A stretch of DNA of 50,099 nucleotides from Candidatus Yanofskyibacteriota bacterium (GTDB lineage: Bacteria > Patescibacteriota > Minisyncoccia > 2-02-FULL-40-12 > IGHO2-01-FULL-4-A): contig CAIUCV010000008.1 of NCBI GenBank assembly GCA_903897805.1, positions 1 to 50,099 on the forward strand. Reading direction: 5' to 3'. Made by a program: the position numbers and the translations under genes. Position 1 is the first letter of the stretch; the number at the start of each line of letters is the position of its first letter. Positions 1 to 9,400 of the stretch are shown here, in pieces. The notes under the pieces are model-generated. The model did no database searches. It worked only from the letters and a program-made list of their open reading frames with translations, and was not told the origin of the DNA.

Positions 1-202
1 GTGGAAATATTATTCCGAAAAATACGGCATCAATTATATTTTCTTTGCCCACACTGATATTACGCCTTGGGCAAGGCAATTCCTTTTCAATGTCTCACAG
101 GACCCAAACTGGCCGCTGGTTTATAAGGACGGGAGCGTGGCGATATTCCTGAAACGAACCCCAGAAAATTCTGCGTTAATTAAAAAATTTGAGATAAAAT
201 AA
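1..202 (+). CDS. C-terminal end of a membrane glycosyltransferase-like protein (cut by window edge)
   Basis: The open frame starts before the window and stops with TAA at 200-202. The visible 66 residues (including DITPWAR and AIFLKR motifs) are almost the same as the C-terminal part of the ORF at 988-1290. The pattern resembles the soluble C-terminal tail of GT39/ArnT-like multi-pass glycosyltransferases common in these bacteria; that assignment comes from family memory and the catalytic part is not visible. If the protein is intact upstream, this is the parental copy of the duplicated segment. Confidence 0.6.
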   Translation, partial: WKYYSEKYGINYIFFAHTDITPWARQFLFNVSQDPNWPLVYKDGSVAIFLKRTPENSALIKKFEIK

Positions 203-233
203 GGAGAGAAAAACCGCGGCCGTAAATGCCTTG

Positions 234-982
234 CTAGAGATCTTTTTTGCAAAGGGGTTGAAGATTGTTGAGTATTTCGCTGAATTCTCCCTCTCTTGCA
301 AGAACCACACAGCCACGCCTATGCCCGGTTTCTTCGCCAGACGGTAATGCAGGGAAAAACGGATTTAGCCCAAACTTTGACGCGACATCTGAAATTGCGT
401 CTAAGGATAATGTTTTCCCCTTGCTATAATTGTCATGTCCATATCCGTTGTCATCAGGAACCAAAAATCGTCAATCATAATCACGAAATTTTTCCATCCG
501 CTGCATATTATCTCTAATTCTTCCCGTAGAGGGTACTTTTTATACTGATGCGCGTCCAGGTAGAAGAAGGTTCTGTTGTTTACTATATCTGTGCCTGACA
601 TGTGTTTTAAGAAAGGCCGAGAATCGCTTAACGCGAAAGTGATATTTGGAATACCCCGCAATCTCATCTTTGCAAGAGAAAAGAAACGCGTATTTAGCTC
701 ACAGGTATATACTGGCAAGCCAGAAATTTTAGCCATATATCCAGTGGTATCTCCAATATATGTCCCAGTTTCTACAATTGCATCAAAATTAAAAGCTTTT
801 AGCAAACTTAGGAATATTATCTTTCTGTGCCTTTGACCATTAAACCCCACCTCTTCAGATTCAACCCACTTGGGGCTGTTGATCAAACAGTCAACAGCAG
901 TTTCCAGGGCCGATACCCGAGATAATAAGTCGTGATATTTTCTAAAGAAAGGGTGGAATAGGAATTTGATAACGTTGTTCAT
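234..982 (-). pseudogene. Class I SAM-dependent methyltransferase, frameshifted
   Basis: Two consecutive minus-strand frames together make one protein of about 250 residues. The first (start ATG at 982) carries the SAM-binding motif VETGTYIGDTTG near residues 70-81, then FYLDAH and IDDF typical of class I methyltransferases. Right after IDDF the frame is lost, while the neighbouring frame continues with VPDDNGYG and runs to a stop at 234. The break falls on a short homopolymer (five A on the plus strand at 463-467), so one lost base explains it. It may be real decay or a sequencing error. It sits head-to-head, 5 nt from the glycosyltransferase fragment at 988 and between two copies of that fragment. 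Substrate unknown; polysaccharide or surface methylation is only a guess. Confidence 0.7.
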
Positions 983-987
983 TATTT

Positions 988-1290
988 ATGAAATTTTTGA
1001 AATCTTATAACACAAATATAGTCCGCGACGCAATGATTGTCAATAAATTATTTAACTTGCTTCCGATGCAGGAAGACCCGAAAATGTGGAAATATTATTC
1101 CGAAAAATACGACATAAATTATGTTTTCTTTGTCACTTACGACATTACGCCTTGGGCGAGGGCATTTCTTTTTTACATCTCCCAAAACCCGGATTGGCCA
1201 CTGGTTTATAAAGATGGCAGCGTGGCAATATTTTTAAAAAGAATTCCGGAAAATTCCGCATTGATAAGAAAATTTGAGATAAAACAGTGA
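988..1290 (+). pseudogene. Duplicated C-terminal fragment of a membrane glycosyltransferase
   Basis: This 100-residue ORF has no membrane segments or catalytic motif, although proteins ending this way are normally 450 residues or more. Its last 67 residues repeat the protein end at 1-202 with about 80 percent identity (WKYYSEKY, DITPWAR, PLVYKDGSVAIFLKR). It is best read as a detached 3' end left by a duplication or by insertion of the methyltransferase segment. The ATG at 988 has no evident Shine-Dalgarno, so translation is doubtful. Confidence 0.6.
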
Positions 1291-1323
1291 GATAACAAAT
1301 GTGGCAACAATGGCCTCAATCGC

Positions 1324-1352
1324 TTGACATTAGTCATCACCAGAATTATAAA
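1324..1352 (+). promoter_or_regulatory. Sigma-70-type promoter for the gene at 1379
   Basis: TTGACA at 1324-1329, 17 bp spacer, TATAAA at 1347-1352. It lies just after the stop of the glycosyltransferase fragment and gives a leader of roughly 20 nt containing GGGAGG before the ATG at 1379. Confidence 0.75.
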
Positions 1353-1378
1353 TGAAACATTAAGAATGGGAGGGACAG

Positions 1379-2107
1379 ATGACGCGAAGGATCGTTCTTT
1401 TACTCGGACTTCTGGTTGCTTTCACGTTGCCGATGCCGGCACAGGAAATGACGCCGGCACAAGCAAAACTTAGAGCCAAGACCATACAATTGTTCCCTAA
1501 GGACGGGCTTTTGGTGGTTGTTTCCGAAGCAGGGGAAAAATATACAACGTATCTGCATATTCTGCTGCCGACTATGAAGAAAGGAAGCGATGAGGATGGC
1601 CATCAAGTGCTGCCTTTTGACAATGCTTATGAGGCAGTACTCTTGCGAAGGGTTATCGTCCTGTTCTCTAACAAACTTGCTTTCAGCACCGACAGATACG
1701 ACGGCCAGAACCAAGAAGAAAAAAAGGAGGCCGGGCCAAAACGCCTGGAAACATTCATGTGGGATGTCTCCGGAAACAATCTTTCCGTAGAATTTACCCC
1801 CGGCATTTTTAAAGATGGCACAATCGTCGCCCTTGATGAGCAATTAAAATATTTATTTGACCTGAAAAAAGACACGATTTCCCTTGAAGGTTCTTCTTCC
1901 CGCCAATTGGACACGGACGACGCAGAAATAATCAGGATGTTTCTGGACTTTTTCGCGGTTTATGCCCGCGAGAGTAATGAATGGTATGAAGTTGAAACCA
2001 ATCAGAAACAAAAGGCCCCTCTGCCACCGGAAAAAGCAGCAGTTCTTATCCCACCCCGAATTTTAGGGGTGTTTTTGTATCAATTTCCTTCAGAACTCTT
2101 TTTGTAA
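1379..2107 (+). CDS. Secreted protein of unknown function
   Basis: A 242-residue protein with a clear signal peptide (MTRRIVLLLGLLVAFTLPMP, probable cleavage near AQA/QE about residue 22). No transmembrane segment follows and I recognise no domain; the mature part is hydrophilic and K/E/D-rich. The start is fixed by GGGAGG 4-9 nt upstream of the ATG and by a consensus promoter at 1324. Oddly, the ORF runs through what looks like its own intrinsic terminator (2052-2076) and ends 18 nt inside the convergent gene 2090-3883, so the last 15 or so residues may be an artefact of a lost stop or an upstream frameshift. The unit appears autonomous rather than part of an operon. Confidence 0.65.
   Translation: MTRRIVLLLGLLVAFTLPMPAQEMTPAQAKLRAKTIQLFPKDGLLVVVSEAGEKYTTYLHILLPTMKKGSDEDGHQVLPFDNAYEAVLLRRVIVLFSNKLAFSTDRYDGQNQEEKKEAGPKRLETFMWDVSGNNLSVEFTPGIFKDGTIVALDEQLKYLFDLKKDTISLEGSSSRQLDTDDAEIIRMFLDFFAVYARESNEWYEVETNQKQKAPLPPEKAAVLIPPRILGVFLYQFPSELFL
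2052..2076 (+). terminator. Intrinsic terminator inside the 3' end of the 1379 ORF
   Basis: Stem CACCCC (2052-2057) and GGGGTG (2066-2071), loop of 8 nt, followed by five T. The T tract is on the plus strand, so it serves the plus-strand gene although its ORF reads through. Confidence 0.65.
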
Positions 2108-3883
2108 TAATTTCTCCAAAACCTTTCTAACCTCGGCGTTGGTCTGCGGATCGTTTGAAGAAAGTTTCAGCGCTGAATTGAGGTTCTCCAGCCCTAAATC
2201 TCTTTTATTCTGGACGACATAGATCAGCCCCAGATTATAGTAAACCCTAGCATCGTACGGTTTTAATTTCTTTACTTTCTCCAACATTTTGGCAGCATTA
2301 TTTAAATCCCCCCGATTGGCATAGATAACGGCCAAATTCTGGTAGGCAAATGGGAAATTAGGGTCAACTTCTATCGCATTCTTATACTCTTCTATCGCTT
2401 TGTCGGTATTGCCCATATCACGATAAATATTACCAAGATTGTAATATGGCTGGGCGAAATTATTGCCGTCAGGGCTTGAGATAGCTCTTTGGTAGACATC
2501 CGCGGCATTTTTTAAATCCCCTTGCGCGGAATAAGTATTGCCTAAATTATTCAAAATCCTTATGCTGGTCGGGTTGTATTTCAAAATATCATTGTAAAAT
2601 TCAACCGGTTTGCCCCAAAGGATATTGCGCTTAATGGAAGTAACCGCAAAGAAAGCAAAATAGGCCACAAGAATTATTACCAACAAGTAAAATAAAAATA
2701 GTTTTTTTGATTTCGCGAAAGAGAGAAGTTTGTCCAAATAAAATCCCGCGAATGCGAAAAGCCCGATAAGCGGTAAATAAAGCCAGTGTTCATACATAAT
2801 CGCGTTTATCGGCACAATTCCCGAAACCGGCAGCATCGCTACGAAGAACCAACCGACGCCGAAGAACCAGATTTGAAAAGGTGCTAGGTTATAGGTTCTA
2901 GGTTCTAGGTTGCGCGACCTTAAACTTCTTCTATATAGGAAAATCAGCCACCACACCAACCCCAAAACTGCCAAGCCGACGAGCCAAACCGGCCATTGAA
3001 AAAATGAAGTATCTACCGACAGGTTGCGTTCCATATGCAAATTTACCGGGGCGAAAATCAATTTGAAATATTCAAAAAGAGCATGGCCGAAAGTATAGAG
3101 ACGATAGCTTAAGTGCTGAGTATATACATTGGTCTGCGAATAAAAATTGAGGGTGTTGTTAAAATTGAGTACGGTCAGACGCAAAATCCCGTAGATCGCC
3201 GATATCGCCCAATAAGGCAGAGTTTTCGATAATGCTCCGCCAATGGATTTCAAAAATCTTTCATTACTTAAAAATGCAATATAAAAGACCATCAAAAGCG
3301 CCGGCAAGAGGACTGCCGTTTCGCGGCTTAAAATAGCCAGAATAAAAGAAGACAGAGAAACCGCTAGCCATAACCACTTGCGCTTTCCGCTCTCCGCCTT
3401 GATAAATAACCAGAGGGCCAGGAGCATAAAGAAAACTGACATTGGGTCGCCCCGGCCGGATATGTATGTTACGGTTTCGGTTTGGAGGGGATGGATTAAA
3501 AACAGAAGGGCGGCCAAAAATGCCGGCAATTTTCTTTTGAAAGCGGAAAGCAAAAGCAGAAACACAAGTATGCCATTGGCGACGTGGAAACCGTTGCTTA
3601 AAAGGTGATAGCCAAACGGCTTAATGCCGTGAATTGTATAATTAACGGCGAAGCTTATTAAAAGCAGAGGACGATAGTAATTGCTGTTCAGGCCAAAGCC
3701 GGAAAGGATGTTTTGGGTAAAAATTTCTTTGAGATGCGAGAAATCGTGGACATAAGCATTATTCACTATCCAATCGTCGTCATCCCAAAAGAGCTTATTA
3801 TGCAGGTTAACTGCGTACAAAGAAAAACCGATGATTATCAAAAAGATAATCAGTGTTGAATTTTTGCTCCAAAAATTACGCAC
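2090..3883 (-). CDS. Multi-pass membrane protein with C-terminal TPR repeats (TMTC/DUF1736-like)
   Basis: A 597-residue protein. Residues 1 to about 410 form roughly ten hydrophobic helices with an early loop DDDDWIVNN and the YYRPL motif, a layout seen in GT39-like and TMTC transmembrane-and-TPR O-mannosyltransferases. Residues about 430-590 are four to five TPR units (NNLGNTYSAQGDLKNA, YYNLGNIYRDMGNTDKA, AYQNLAVIYANRGDLNNA). A role in glycosylating surface proteins fits the many P/T-rich secreted proteins nearby, but that is inference. The start is GTG; no Shine-Dalgarno is seen. It follows the serine hydrolase gene by 10 nt, so the two are probably co-transcribed. A short array of 7-bp repeats lies within the coding sequence at 2884-2911. 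Confidence 0.75.
   Translation of the reverse strand: MRNFWSKNSTLIIFLIIIGFSLYAVNLHNKLFWDDDDWIVNNAYVHDFSHLKEIFTQNILSGFGLNSNYYRPLLLISFAVNYTIHGIKPFGYHLLSNGFHVANGILVFLLLLSAFKRKLPAFLAALLFLIHPLQTETVTYISGRGDPMSVFFMLLALWLFIKAESGKRKWLWLAVSLSSFILAILSRETAVLLPALLMVFYIAFLSNERFLKSIGGALSKTLPYWAISAIYGILRLTVLNFNNTLNFYSQTNVYTQHLSYRLYTFGHALFEYFKLIFAPVNLHMERNLSVDTSFFQWPVWLVGLAVLGLVWWLIFLYRRSLRSRNLEPRTYNLAPFQIWFFGVGWFFVAMLPVSGIVPINAIMYEHWLYLPLIGLFAFAGFYLDKLLSFAKSKKLFLFYLLVIILVAYFAFFAVTSIKRNILWGKPVEFYNDILKYNPTSIRILNNLGNTYSAQGDLKNAADVYQRAISSPDGNNFAQPYYNLGNIYRDMGNTDKAIEEYKNAIEVDPNFPFAYQNLAVIYANRGDLNNAAKMLEKVKKLKPYDARVYYNLGLIYVVQNKRDLGLENLNSALKLSSNDPQTNAEVRKVLEKLLQKEF
2884..2911 (+). repeat. Four degenerate 7-bp units inside a coding sequence
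   Basis: Plus strand reads CTAGGTT, ATAGGTT, CTAGGTT, CTAGGTT. It encodes the loop RNLEPRTYNLAP between two membrane helices of the TPR protein. Similar arrays with other unit sequences occur at 26214, 38883, 39823 and 46335. Confidence 0.85.
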
Positions 3884-3893
3884 TAAAGATTAT

Positions 3894-4889
3894 TTAATTG
3901 GCAACTTCCTTGTAAACAGTTGAGGAAATTTCTGAAATTACGGAAAAAAGCTCTGCCGGATCGTTGCCTTTAGTCATCACGCAGAGAAAATACGGATTTT
4001 TGGAATAAACGATACCGCAGTCATGAATCTCGGTCCCAATTGGAGGGCTGGCATGCGAACCATACTTATGGGCGACGGTAACCGATTTGGGCAAACCGGC
4101 GGTAAGCCCGGCATCGAATTTCGCCCGACTTAAAAATTCAAGGGCTTGTTCGGACATCTCTTTGTTGAGCATCGTAGCGTTATACAAAGACCTAAATAAC
4201 AACGAATATTTTCTGGCTGAGATACTATATGACTCGTTCTCCTGCACCAATCCCGGGTTGTCAATCCCAAGATCAGAAAAAATCTCGGTTAGAACATTCG
4301 CGTCAACCGAGCTTAGCAAAATATCTTTGGCAACATTATCCGAATCAACGATCATATACTCTATGAGGGTGCGAAAAGTATATGATTGGCTGGGCTTAAT
4401 CTTTGAAGGAATCCCAAATTCATTGTCTTGAAAATCTGCGGCTGGCGCGATATAAACCGTTTCGTTCAGAAAACCGCTGTCCGACTCGGCTTTTTTAAAG
4501 TAAGCCATCATTACCGGCACTTTGAGCAAGCTGGCCGGGAAAAATTTATCGTCCTCGTTAATGCCGGTCCAGTGGCCGTTTTCCAAATCACGGTAATACA
4601 CCGAAATTTTTTCAACGCTTCCTTTTTTGATTTCGTCATCCACAATTGAAGATATCTTCGCGCCCAGCGGTTTAAGTTCGCCGAAAAGCTCTTTGCCCGG
4701 GCTTACGCAAGCAAGAAGCGGGCTGATTAAGGCGTAGTTTTTGTCTTTTTCCCTGATTTGAGTGCCGGTAAAAATATTTTGCTCGGCTTTGTAACTAAAA
4801 ACCAGCCAACCGGATACGGCGCCGATCACAAAAAAAATAAAAGCGGCAGTCCAACTGATCTTTCTTACGAAATTAAAAACATTCACCAT
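3894..4889 (-). CDS. Membrane-anchored serine hydrolase of the class A beta-lactamase fold
   Basis: A 331-residue protein with an N-terminal membrane helix (about residues 12-32). The active-site motifs of penicillin-binding/class A beta-lactamase enzymes are present: SxxK as S120-L-L-K123, SDN at 183-185, and K275-Y-G in place of K-T/S-G. It therefore acts outside the membrane. It could be a beta-lactamase, but in this lineage such anchored proteins are more plausibly peptidoglycan DD-peptidases or wall hydrolases; the Y in the KYG triad is atypical for efficient lactamases. ATG at 4889; a -10-like TAGAAT lies about 9 nt upstream. Likely first gene of a two-gene operon with the TPR membrane protein. 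Confidence 0.8.
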   Translation of the reverse strand: MVNVFNFVRKISWTAAFIFFVIGAVSGWLVFSYKAEQNIFTGTQIREKDKNYALISPLLACVSPGKELFGELKPLGAKISSIVDDEIKKGSVEKISVYYRDLENGHWTGINEDDKFFPASLLKVPVMMAYFKKAESDSGFLNETVYIAPAADFQDNEFGIPSKIKPSQSYTFRTLIEYMIVDSDNVAKDILLSSVDANVLTEIFSDLGIDNPGLVQENESYSISARKYSLLFRSLYNATMLNKEMSEQALEFLSRAKFDAGLTAGLPKSVTVAHKYGSHASPPIGTEIHDCGIVYSKNPYFLCVMTKGNDPAELFSVISEISSTVYKEVAN

Positions 4890-4930
4890 TGATTAAAAAT
4901 TCTATACCTAATCTATTGTTTTTTCAAACC

Positions 4931-4954
4931 AAAACTCCCCTTTCGGGGAGTTTT
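4931..4954 (-). terminator. Intrinsic terminator of the 4990-6318 gene
   Basis: Ten-bp perfect stem AAAACTCCCC / GGGGAGTTTT with a 4-nt loop that is GAAA on the minus-strand transcript. The same hairpin with the same flanks recurs at 6401-6424 after the large surface protein gene. Confidence 0.85.
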
Positions 4955-4989
4955 AGATAAGTTCAAGAGCCGACAGTATCCGTATAAAT

Positions 4990-6318
4990 TTAGCGGGAAT
5001 ATGAGGGTACTTGATTGACTGAAGTATAGTCAGAACCTTTGGAGTACCAGTTGAACTCGTTGTTGTTGATGCAGAATACCTTCTGGAAGAAATTCGGGTC
5101 TTGGGCCACGGCCTGGTCACCGGTAACATTTACCCAGTGCAACACACCGGTATCTTCTCCGGTTGTCTCAACGCCATAAACTGCCTGGGCATTTGTTTCG
5201 CAATTCCTGAAAAGGCCGGAGGTTACAAGCTCATCTCTTGTTGACGATACGATATTTTTAACATCGGCAAATCCGCCCAGCTGGCCGTAGAAACTGAAGA
5301 TAACCGGATTTAGGAACAATCTCTTATACCCCCAATCGTTGGCGATATAGATATCTGGGTCAGATGAACCGGCGGCGCTAATAGTATCGCCCTCTTTCAA
5401 ACTCAGAGCGGCTAAACTGGTAAAGCCAAGTGAGGCTGGGGTAGGGATGTTTGCGGGTGATGGCGTTGGAGTTGTCACAATCAAAGTAGGAGTGGGTGTC
5501 GGAGAAGGGGTGGGGGTGGGAGTCGCTGCTGTTGTTCCCGGGTGTACCGCCTTAGTTGTCGTCTCGGTAGCACTTATAGTGCAGGTGCTTCGGGCACTGC
5601 TAGCTGTTGCTCTGGCGGCATAATCACAGCTCTCGGTTGGGCCGAGAAAAACTCCCGTAATCCCTGTAACTGAAGGCATAACGGCTGTAGCGGTTAGGTA
5701 AGTAGTACTAGCTATGGGAACGGGACAATAATATTTACCGGTGAGGCTGTCTCCTGTACCGGTGGAACCGGCGGTGCAAGAAATACCGCCATTTTTCGCT
5801 GTTACCGTGGCACCCTCTATATTGTGTGACGTCGAGGCAAGGCGAGATACTGCATCCACCTCAACCCTTACGGCAAACACCATAGCAGTTGTGCCGCCAT
5901 AAGTATTTGCGCTCGTGCTTGAATAGTTGGAAATAATAGACCCAATCTGCCGATAGCCATCGAGGGAAAGTGAAGCAATGGTAAGCGCTTTGTTGGCGAC
6001 CGTGCCGTCACAACCGGCCAGGGTTTTAAAATAAGCAGATTGAGAAGATCTTACTGAAATAACACCATTTGACAAGCCATCACTATCGGAGGCGGTACCA
6101 TCAGTAACTGCCGCGACGACACTGCCATTCGTACATTTAAAACTGAACGTTGCTCCAGATAAACTAGTACCCAGCTCATTATAAACGGTTATAGTAAATA
6201 TACCGTTGTTACCGGCTAGAGCATTGGGACCGTAGCTCAATAAGCCCAATAAAACTGCAACAAAAACAACCGACATCGACCAGATGCTTTTTGAACTAAA
6301 AACATTAGGTATTTTCAT
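4990..6318 (-). CDS. Secreted surface protein with P/T linker and C-terminal surface domain
   Basis: A 442-residue protein with a signal peptide ending near residue 35 (cleavage after ALA). Residues 36 to about 260 look like beta-rich Ig or carboxypeptidase-regulatory-like modules with cysteines. A TPTPTPSPTPTP linker lies around 268-295. The last 140 residues are a domain shared with the N-terminus of the 1171-residue protein (LKEGD, PDIYIANDWGYKRLFLNP, GVETTGEDTGVLHWVN, VPSYSR); it probably attaches or displays surface proteins, a guess based on position. A TATAAT box ends 8 nt before the ATG, suggesting a leaderless message. It has its own terminator. Confidence 0.75.
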   Translation of the reverse strand: MKIPNVFSSKSIWSMSVVFVAVLLGLLSYGPNALAGNNGIFTITVYNELGTSLSGATFSFKCTNGSVVAAVTDGTASDSDGLSNGVISVRSSQSAYFKTLAGCDGTVANKALTIASLSLDGYRQIGSIISNYSSTSANTYGGTTAMVFAVRVEVDAVSRLASTSHNIEGATVTAKNGGISCTAGSTGTGDSLTGKYYCPVPIASTTYLTATAVMPSVTGITGVFLGPTESCDYAARATASSARSTCTISATETTTKAVHPGTTAATPTPTPSPTPTPTLIVTTPTPSPANIPTPASLGFTSLAALSLKEGDTISAAGSSDPDIYIANDWGYKRLFLNPVIFSFYGQLGGFADVKNIVSSTRDELVTSGLFRNCETNAQAVYGVETTGEDTGVLHWVNVTGDQAVAQDPNFFQKVFCINNNEFNWYSKGSDYTSVNQVPSYSR

Positions 6319-6326
6319 ATGCTTTA

Positions 6327-6354
6327 ATTATAATCCCCGCTTTTCATATAGCAA
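6327..6354 (-). promoter_or_regulatory. Promoter of the 4990-6318 gene, leaderless geometry
   Basis: On the minus strand TTGCTA, 16 bp spacer, TATAAT (plus coordinates 6327-6332 for the -10). The -10 ends 8 nt before the ATG, so transcription would begin at or next to the start codon. Confidence 0.55.
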
Positions 6355-6400
6355 AATAAGTTATCAACACCTTTACTAAGTAAGACCGTTTTTTCAAACT

Positions 6401-6424
6401 AAAACTCCCCTTTCGGGGAGTTTT
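6401..6424 (-). terminator. Intrinsic terminator of the large surface protein gene
   Basis: Stem AAAACTCCCC / GGGGAGTTTT with GAAA loop on the transcript strand, 25 nt after the stop at 6449. Nearly identical to 4931-4954 including the flanking TTTTTTCAAAC. Confidence 0.85.
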
Positions 6425-6448
6425 AGCCGTTCTACAGTAATCCGGAAA

Positions 6449-9400
6449 TTACTGGTAAAGCGCCTGCGAAGTTGCGAGACCTTGGACCATAGCGTCAGTA
6501 AACCAGTCATCCGTAGTACTGGAGTGAGTGGGAGATGACGAATCGGACCATAGGAAAGTCGTGTTAGCAGGAGTGGTAGTGAGACGCCACCCGGCCGTAA
6601 GAGAACCGCCGAGTGTCAAAACATTACTCGAATTCACGAATGTTGAACCGTTCGTGTTGGCAATCTGCGTGACGATTGAGTGTCCGGCCGCCACAGTACC
6701 GCCAACTTCTCCCTTCAGTTCAAGCGTCACACTGCCATTCGCAGGAATGGCGCGATCAGCGTTGAACATGAAGATTAATTGGCCGCTAGTTCCGGCTGCA
6801 GTATTGAAGTCTTTACTCACCGAAGCGTAGTACCGGTTGAAGTTGACTGTCTTCGATGCCAGGGTATCAATTTCGGAACCATTCTCGAACAGCTTGAAGT
6901 TGGTAATGGTCGCACCGCCCGCAGTTGTTCCGATCGTGAACACCACTTTGCGCCATACGACAGCGCCGCCGGTTGCGCTAACCTGTGTCTTGAACAGGGT
7001 TTGTTCTCCTGCGACAAGTACCGTTGAAGGCAAGGCAACATTAGTAAATGTCGGGTACGCCTTCACTAAGCGCATCTCGTTGCCGGTGTATGAAGTCGGG
7101 GTAACAGAATACGTTGTGATGGTGCCGTTGCTATCACGATACTTTAAGTGCGACAACCGAACCGTTACATTACCGCCGGTATCGTTCGCACCCACACCCA
7201 CATTAGACAGTGCAACCTGAACCGAAAGGGTCTTGGTGCCGCCACCTTGCGGGAGGAAGTAGTTCATACCGGAAAAGTCCATAGATCCAGAGGTAGTGCT
7301 CGTAATCGGCGAACTGCCAAGAAGAACAGAACCACTGGTAGTATCGTACAGGTAGGCCATAGCCACCGCGCCGCTAGAAGATGCCGTAGTCGGCGTAATA
7401 AGATTAAATGATGCTTCATCAAGATAGAAGTCGTCGTATTGTGGCTGGAGCGTGAAGACATATGTTGTCTTGGTCTGGCCACCTTGGACTAATGCTTTCG
7501 CCGGGTTGGCACTATTTGCCAAGGCCAGCGAACCATCCGTACTGGTGATTGTCTGCCCGGCCGCATCAGCCGCGGTAACAGTAGTGCTGGAACCGGTTGT
7601 CATACCACTTGCGCCAAGGTTAAATGTCGCCGCATCGCTAGTCATAGGAGTACCTAAGTTTGCATAAGCCTCAACCTGCCAGGTTTTGGTCTTCGGAATC
7701 GTGAAGTTCACCGAGAAGCTATTGCTGGCGCCGGTAACAGTAGGGAGGCTTCCCTTCCCATCGTTAATAGTTGATTTTGGCGTACTCGTGTAAACAAGCG
7801 TGCTGGCATCGTTGTACACTTTCAAGAACACATTAGTAGTTAGTGCCGCGGTGAAATCAGCGGATGCAAGCATGTCAAGATTGATAGCGGTCACATTGAT
7901 ATCCTCCGAAGAAGCGGCAGTCAGTGTCCAATGACCGATCTTAAACTGCGTCTTCGGCACTACCACCAATTGGTTCGCATAGCCGGTGTACTTTGCGGCT
8001 GCGAATGTTCCGGTCTTAATGGTCAGTGTATTGCCGGTTGCCGGCGTGTCGATGCTGGCGTAGCCCAACGATACCATGCGCTGAACATTGCTCGTGTTAG
8101 CAATGATCGCAGCCGTGATGGTTTCGCCGTCTGCCGCATTGTTCGTACCAACATTGTCATAGATATCGGCACGGACCTCAACTGTGCGGGGCGTGCCCGG
8201 TGTTACGATAAGCGACGAGCCAAGATTGTATAGGGTGTTCCCATTATGACCAGTTACCCAAGCGCTGCAGGATGCTACCGCAGCAACGGTGTTTTCGCAC
8301 AAGCTCTGGACGGAGCCAACTTGCGCACCATCCACATAGATGGCGGCGTTGCGAAGTGAAGAAAGTGGATCAATGCTTGCTGCAAAATTAGCGCGCAGGG
8401 ATTCAACCTTCATTGCCTCACCCCACGCCTCAAACTTGTAGCTTACAAGAGATACACCGGTCGCGTCTTTGATAATGTTACCGGATGCCGAGTTGGCGTT
8501 CTTAGTGATGGTCAGGGTGCCAGTATTGATTGCCTGCACGAGGGCACTAACCGCCTGTGATGGCGCAGTCGCCGGGTAAGTACCCGTAGAATCCAAGATC
8601 CCCACGCCATACTGCGAATCAACAACCGAAATATCCGTCTTCTGGCGAAGCGAAACGGTAAAGCTTCTGGTAGAACCACTTATTACATCGCCAACCAGCT
8701 TAACCACGCGGCCGCCGGTCTTCAGGGTCATACCGGAACCAAAGTCAAAGACCAGGTAACCGTTAGAATCCGGCTGGGCAATTGCGGAACCGACCTGTAC
8801 GCCATCGACGTACAAACGGAAGTTCTGTAAATCGCCGGGAAGAACCGAACCGATAATGCGAAGTTGCAGTGTTTTAAGCAACACGTCGTGGTTACCGATT
8901 GTAACCGTGCTCTGCCACATTGCGTAGTCCTTCTGTGGATCAAGTGTCGTGGCACCCGACGGGGTCGGCGCACCTACTGCAACAGTCGCTAAGTCAGTCG
9001 GGTTTGTTGCCATACTGAACAAGTTGCCCGAGATTAATACCGCGTTGCCGTTCACGCTTGCCAATTGGACACCGACAGTTTGGCCGGAAGTGGAATCCGC
9101 AATATCGGCTTTCACCGAGATCGTGACGGAACCATTTACCGTGAATAGGCCTGCCGAGTCGCTGAATGTGATCTTACCCGACGAAACGGTCGCGGCATCG
9201 GTAAGACGCTTAGAACCGTTATACAGGTAGACATTGGACAAAGTCGTGTCAGACGACACACCGAGACGGTTCAAGATAACGCTGGTAACCGTGCTATTGC
9301 CCGAGAAGGTAATGTGGAGGAGGTCAGCAGCAGCCTGCGTTTCAATGAGAGTATTGGACGGAGGATTATCAGAAGCTAAGCTTACTGTAACCGGGCCAGT

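Noticed and set aside
3894-4889. Calling the serine hydrolase an antibiotic-resistance beta-lactamase
   Set aside because: The motifs only show the fold; KYG instead of KTG/KSG and membrane anchoring leave a wall-related DD-peptidase equally likely.
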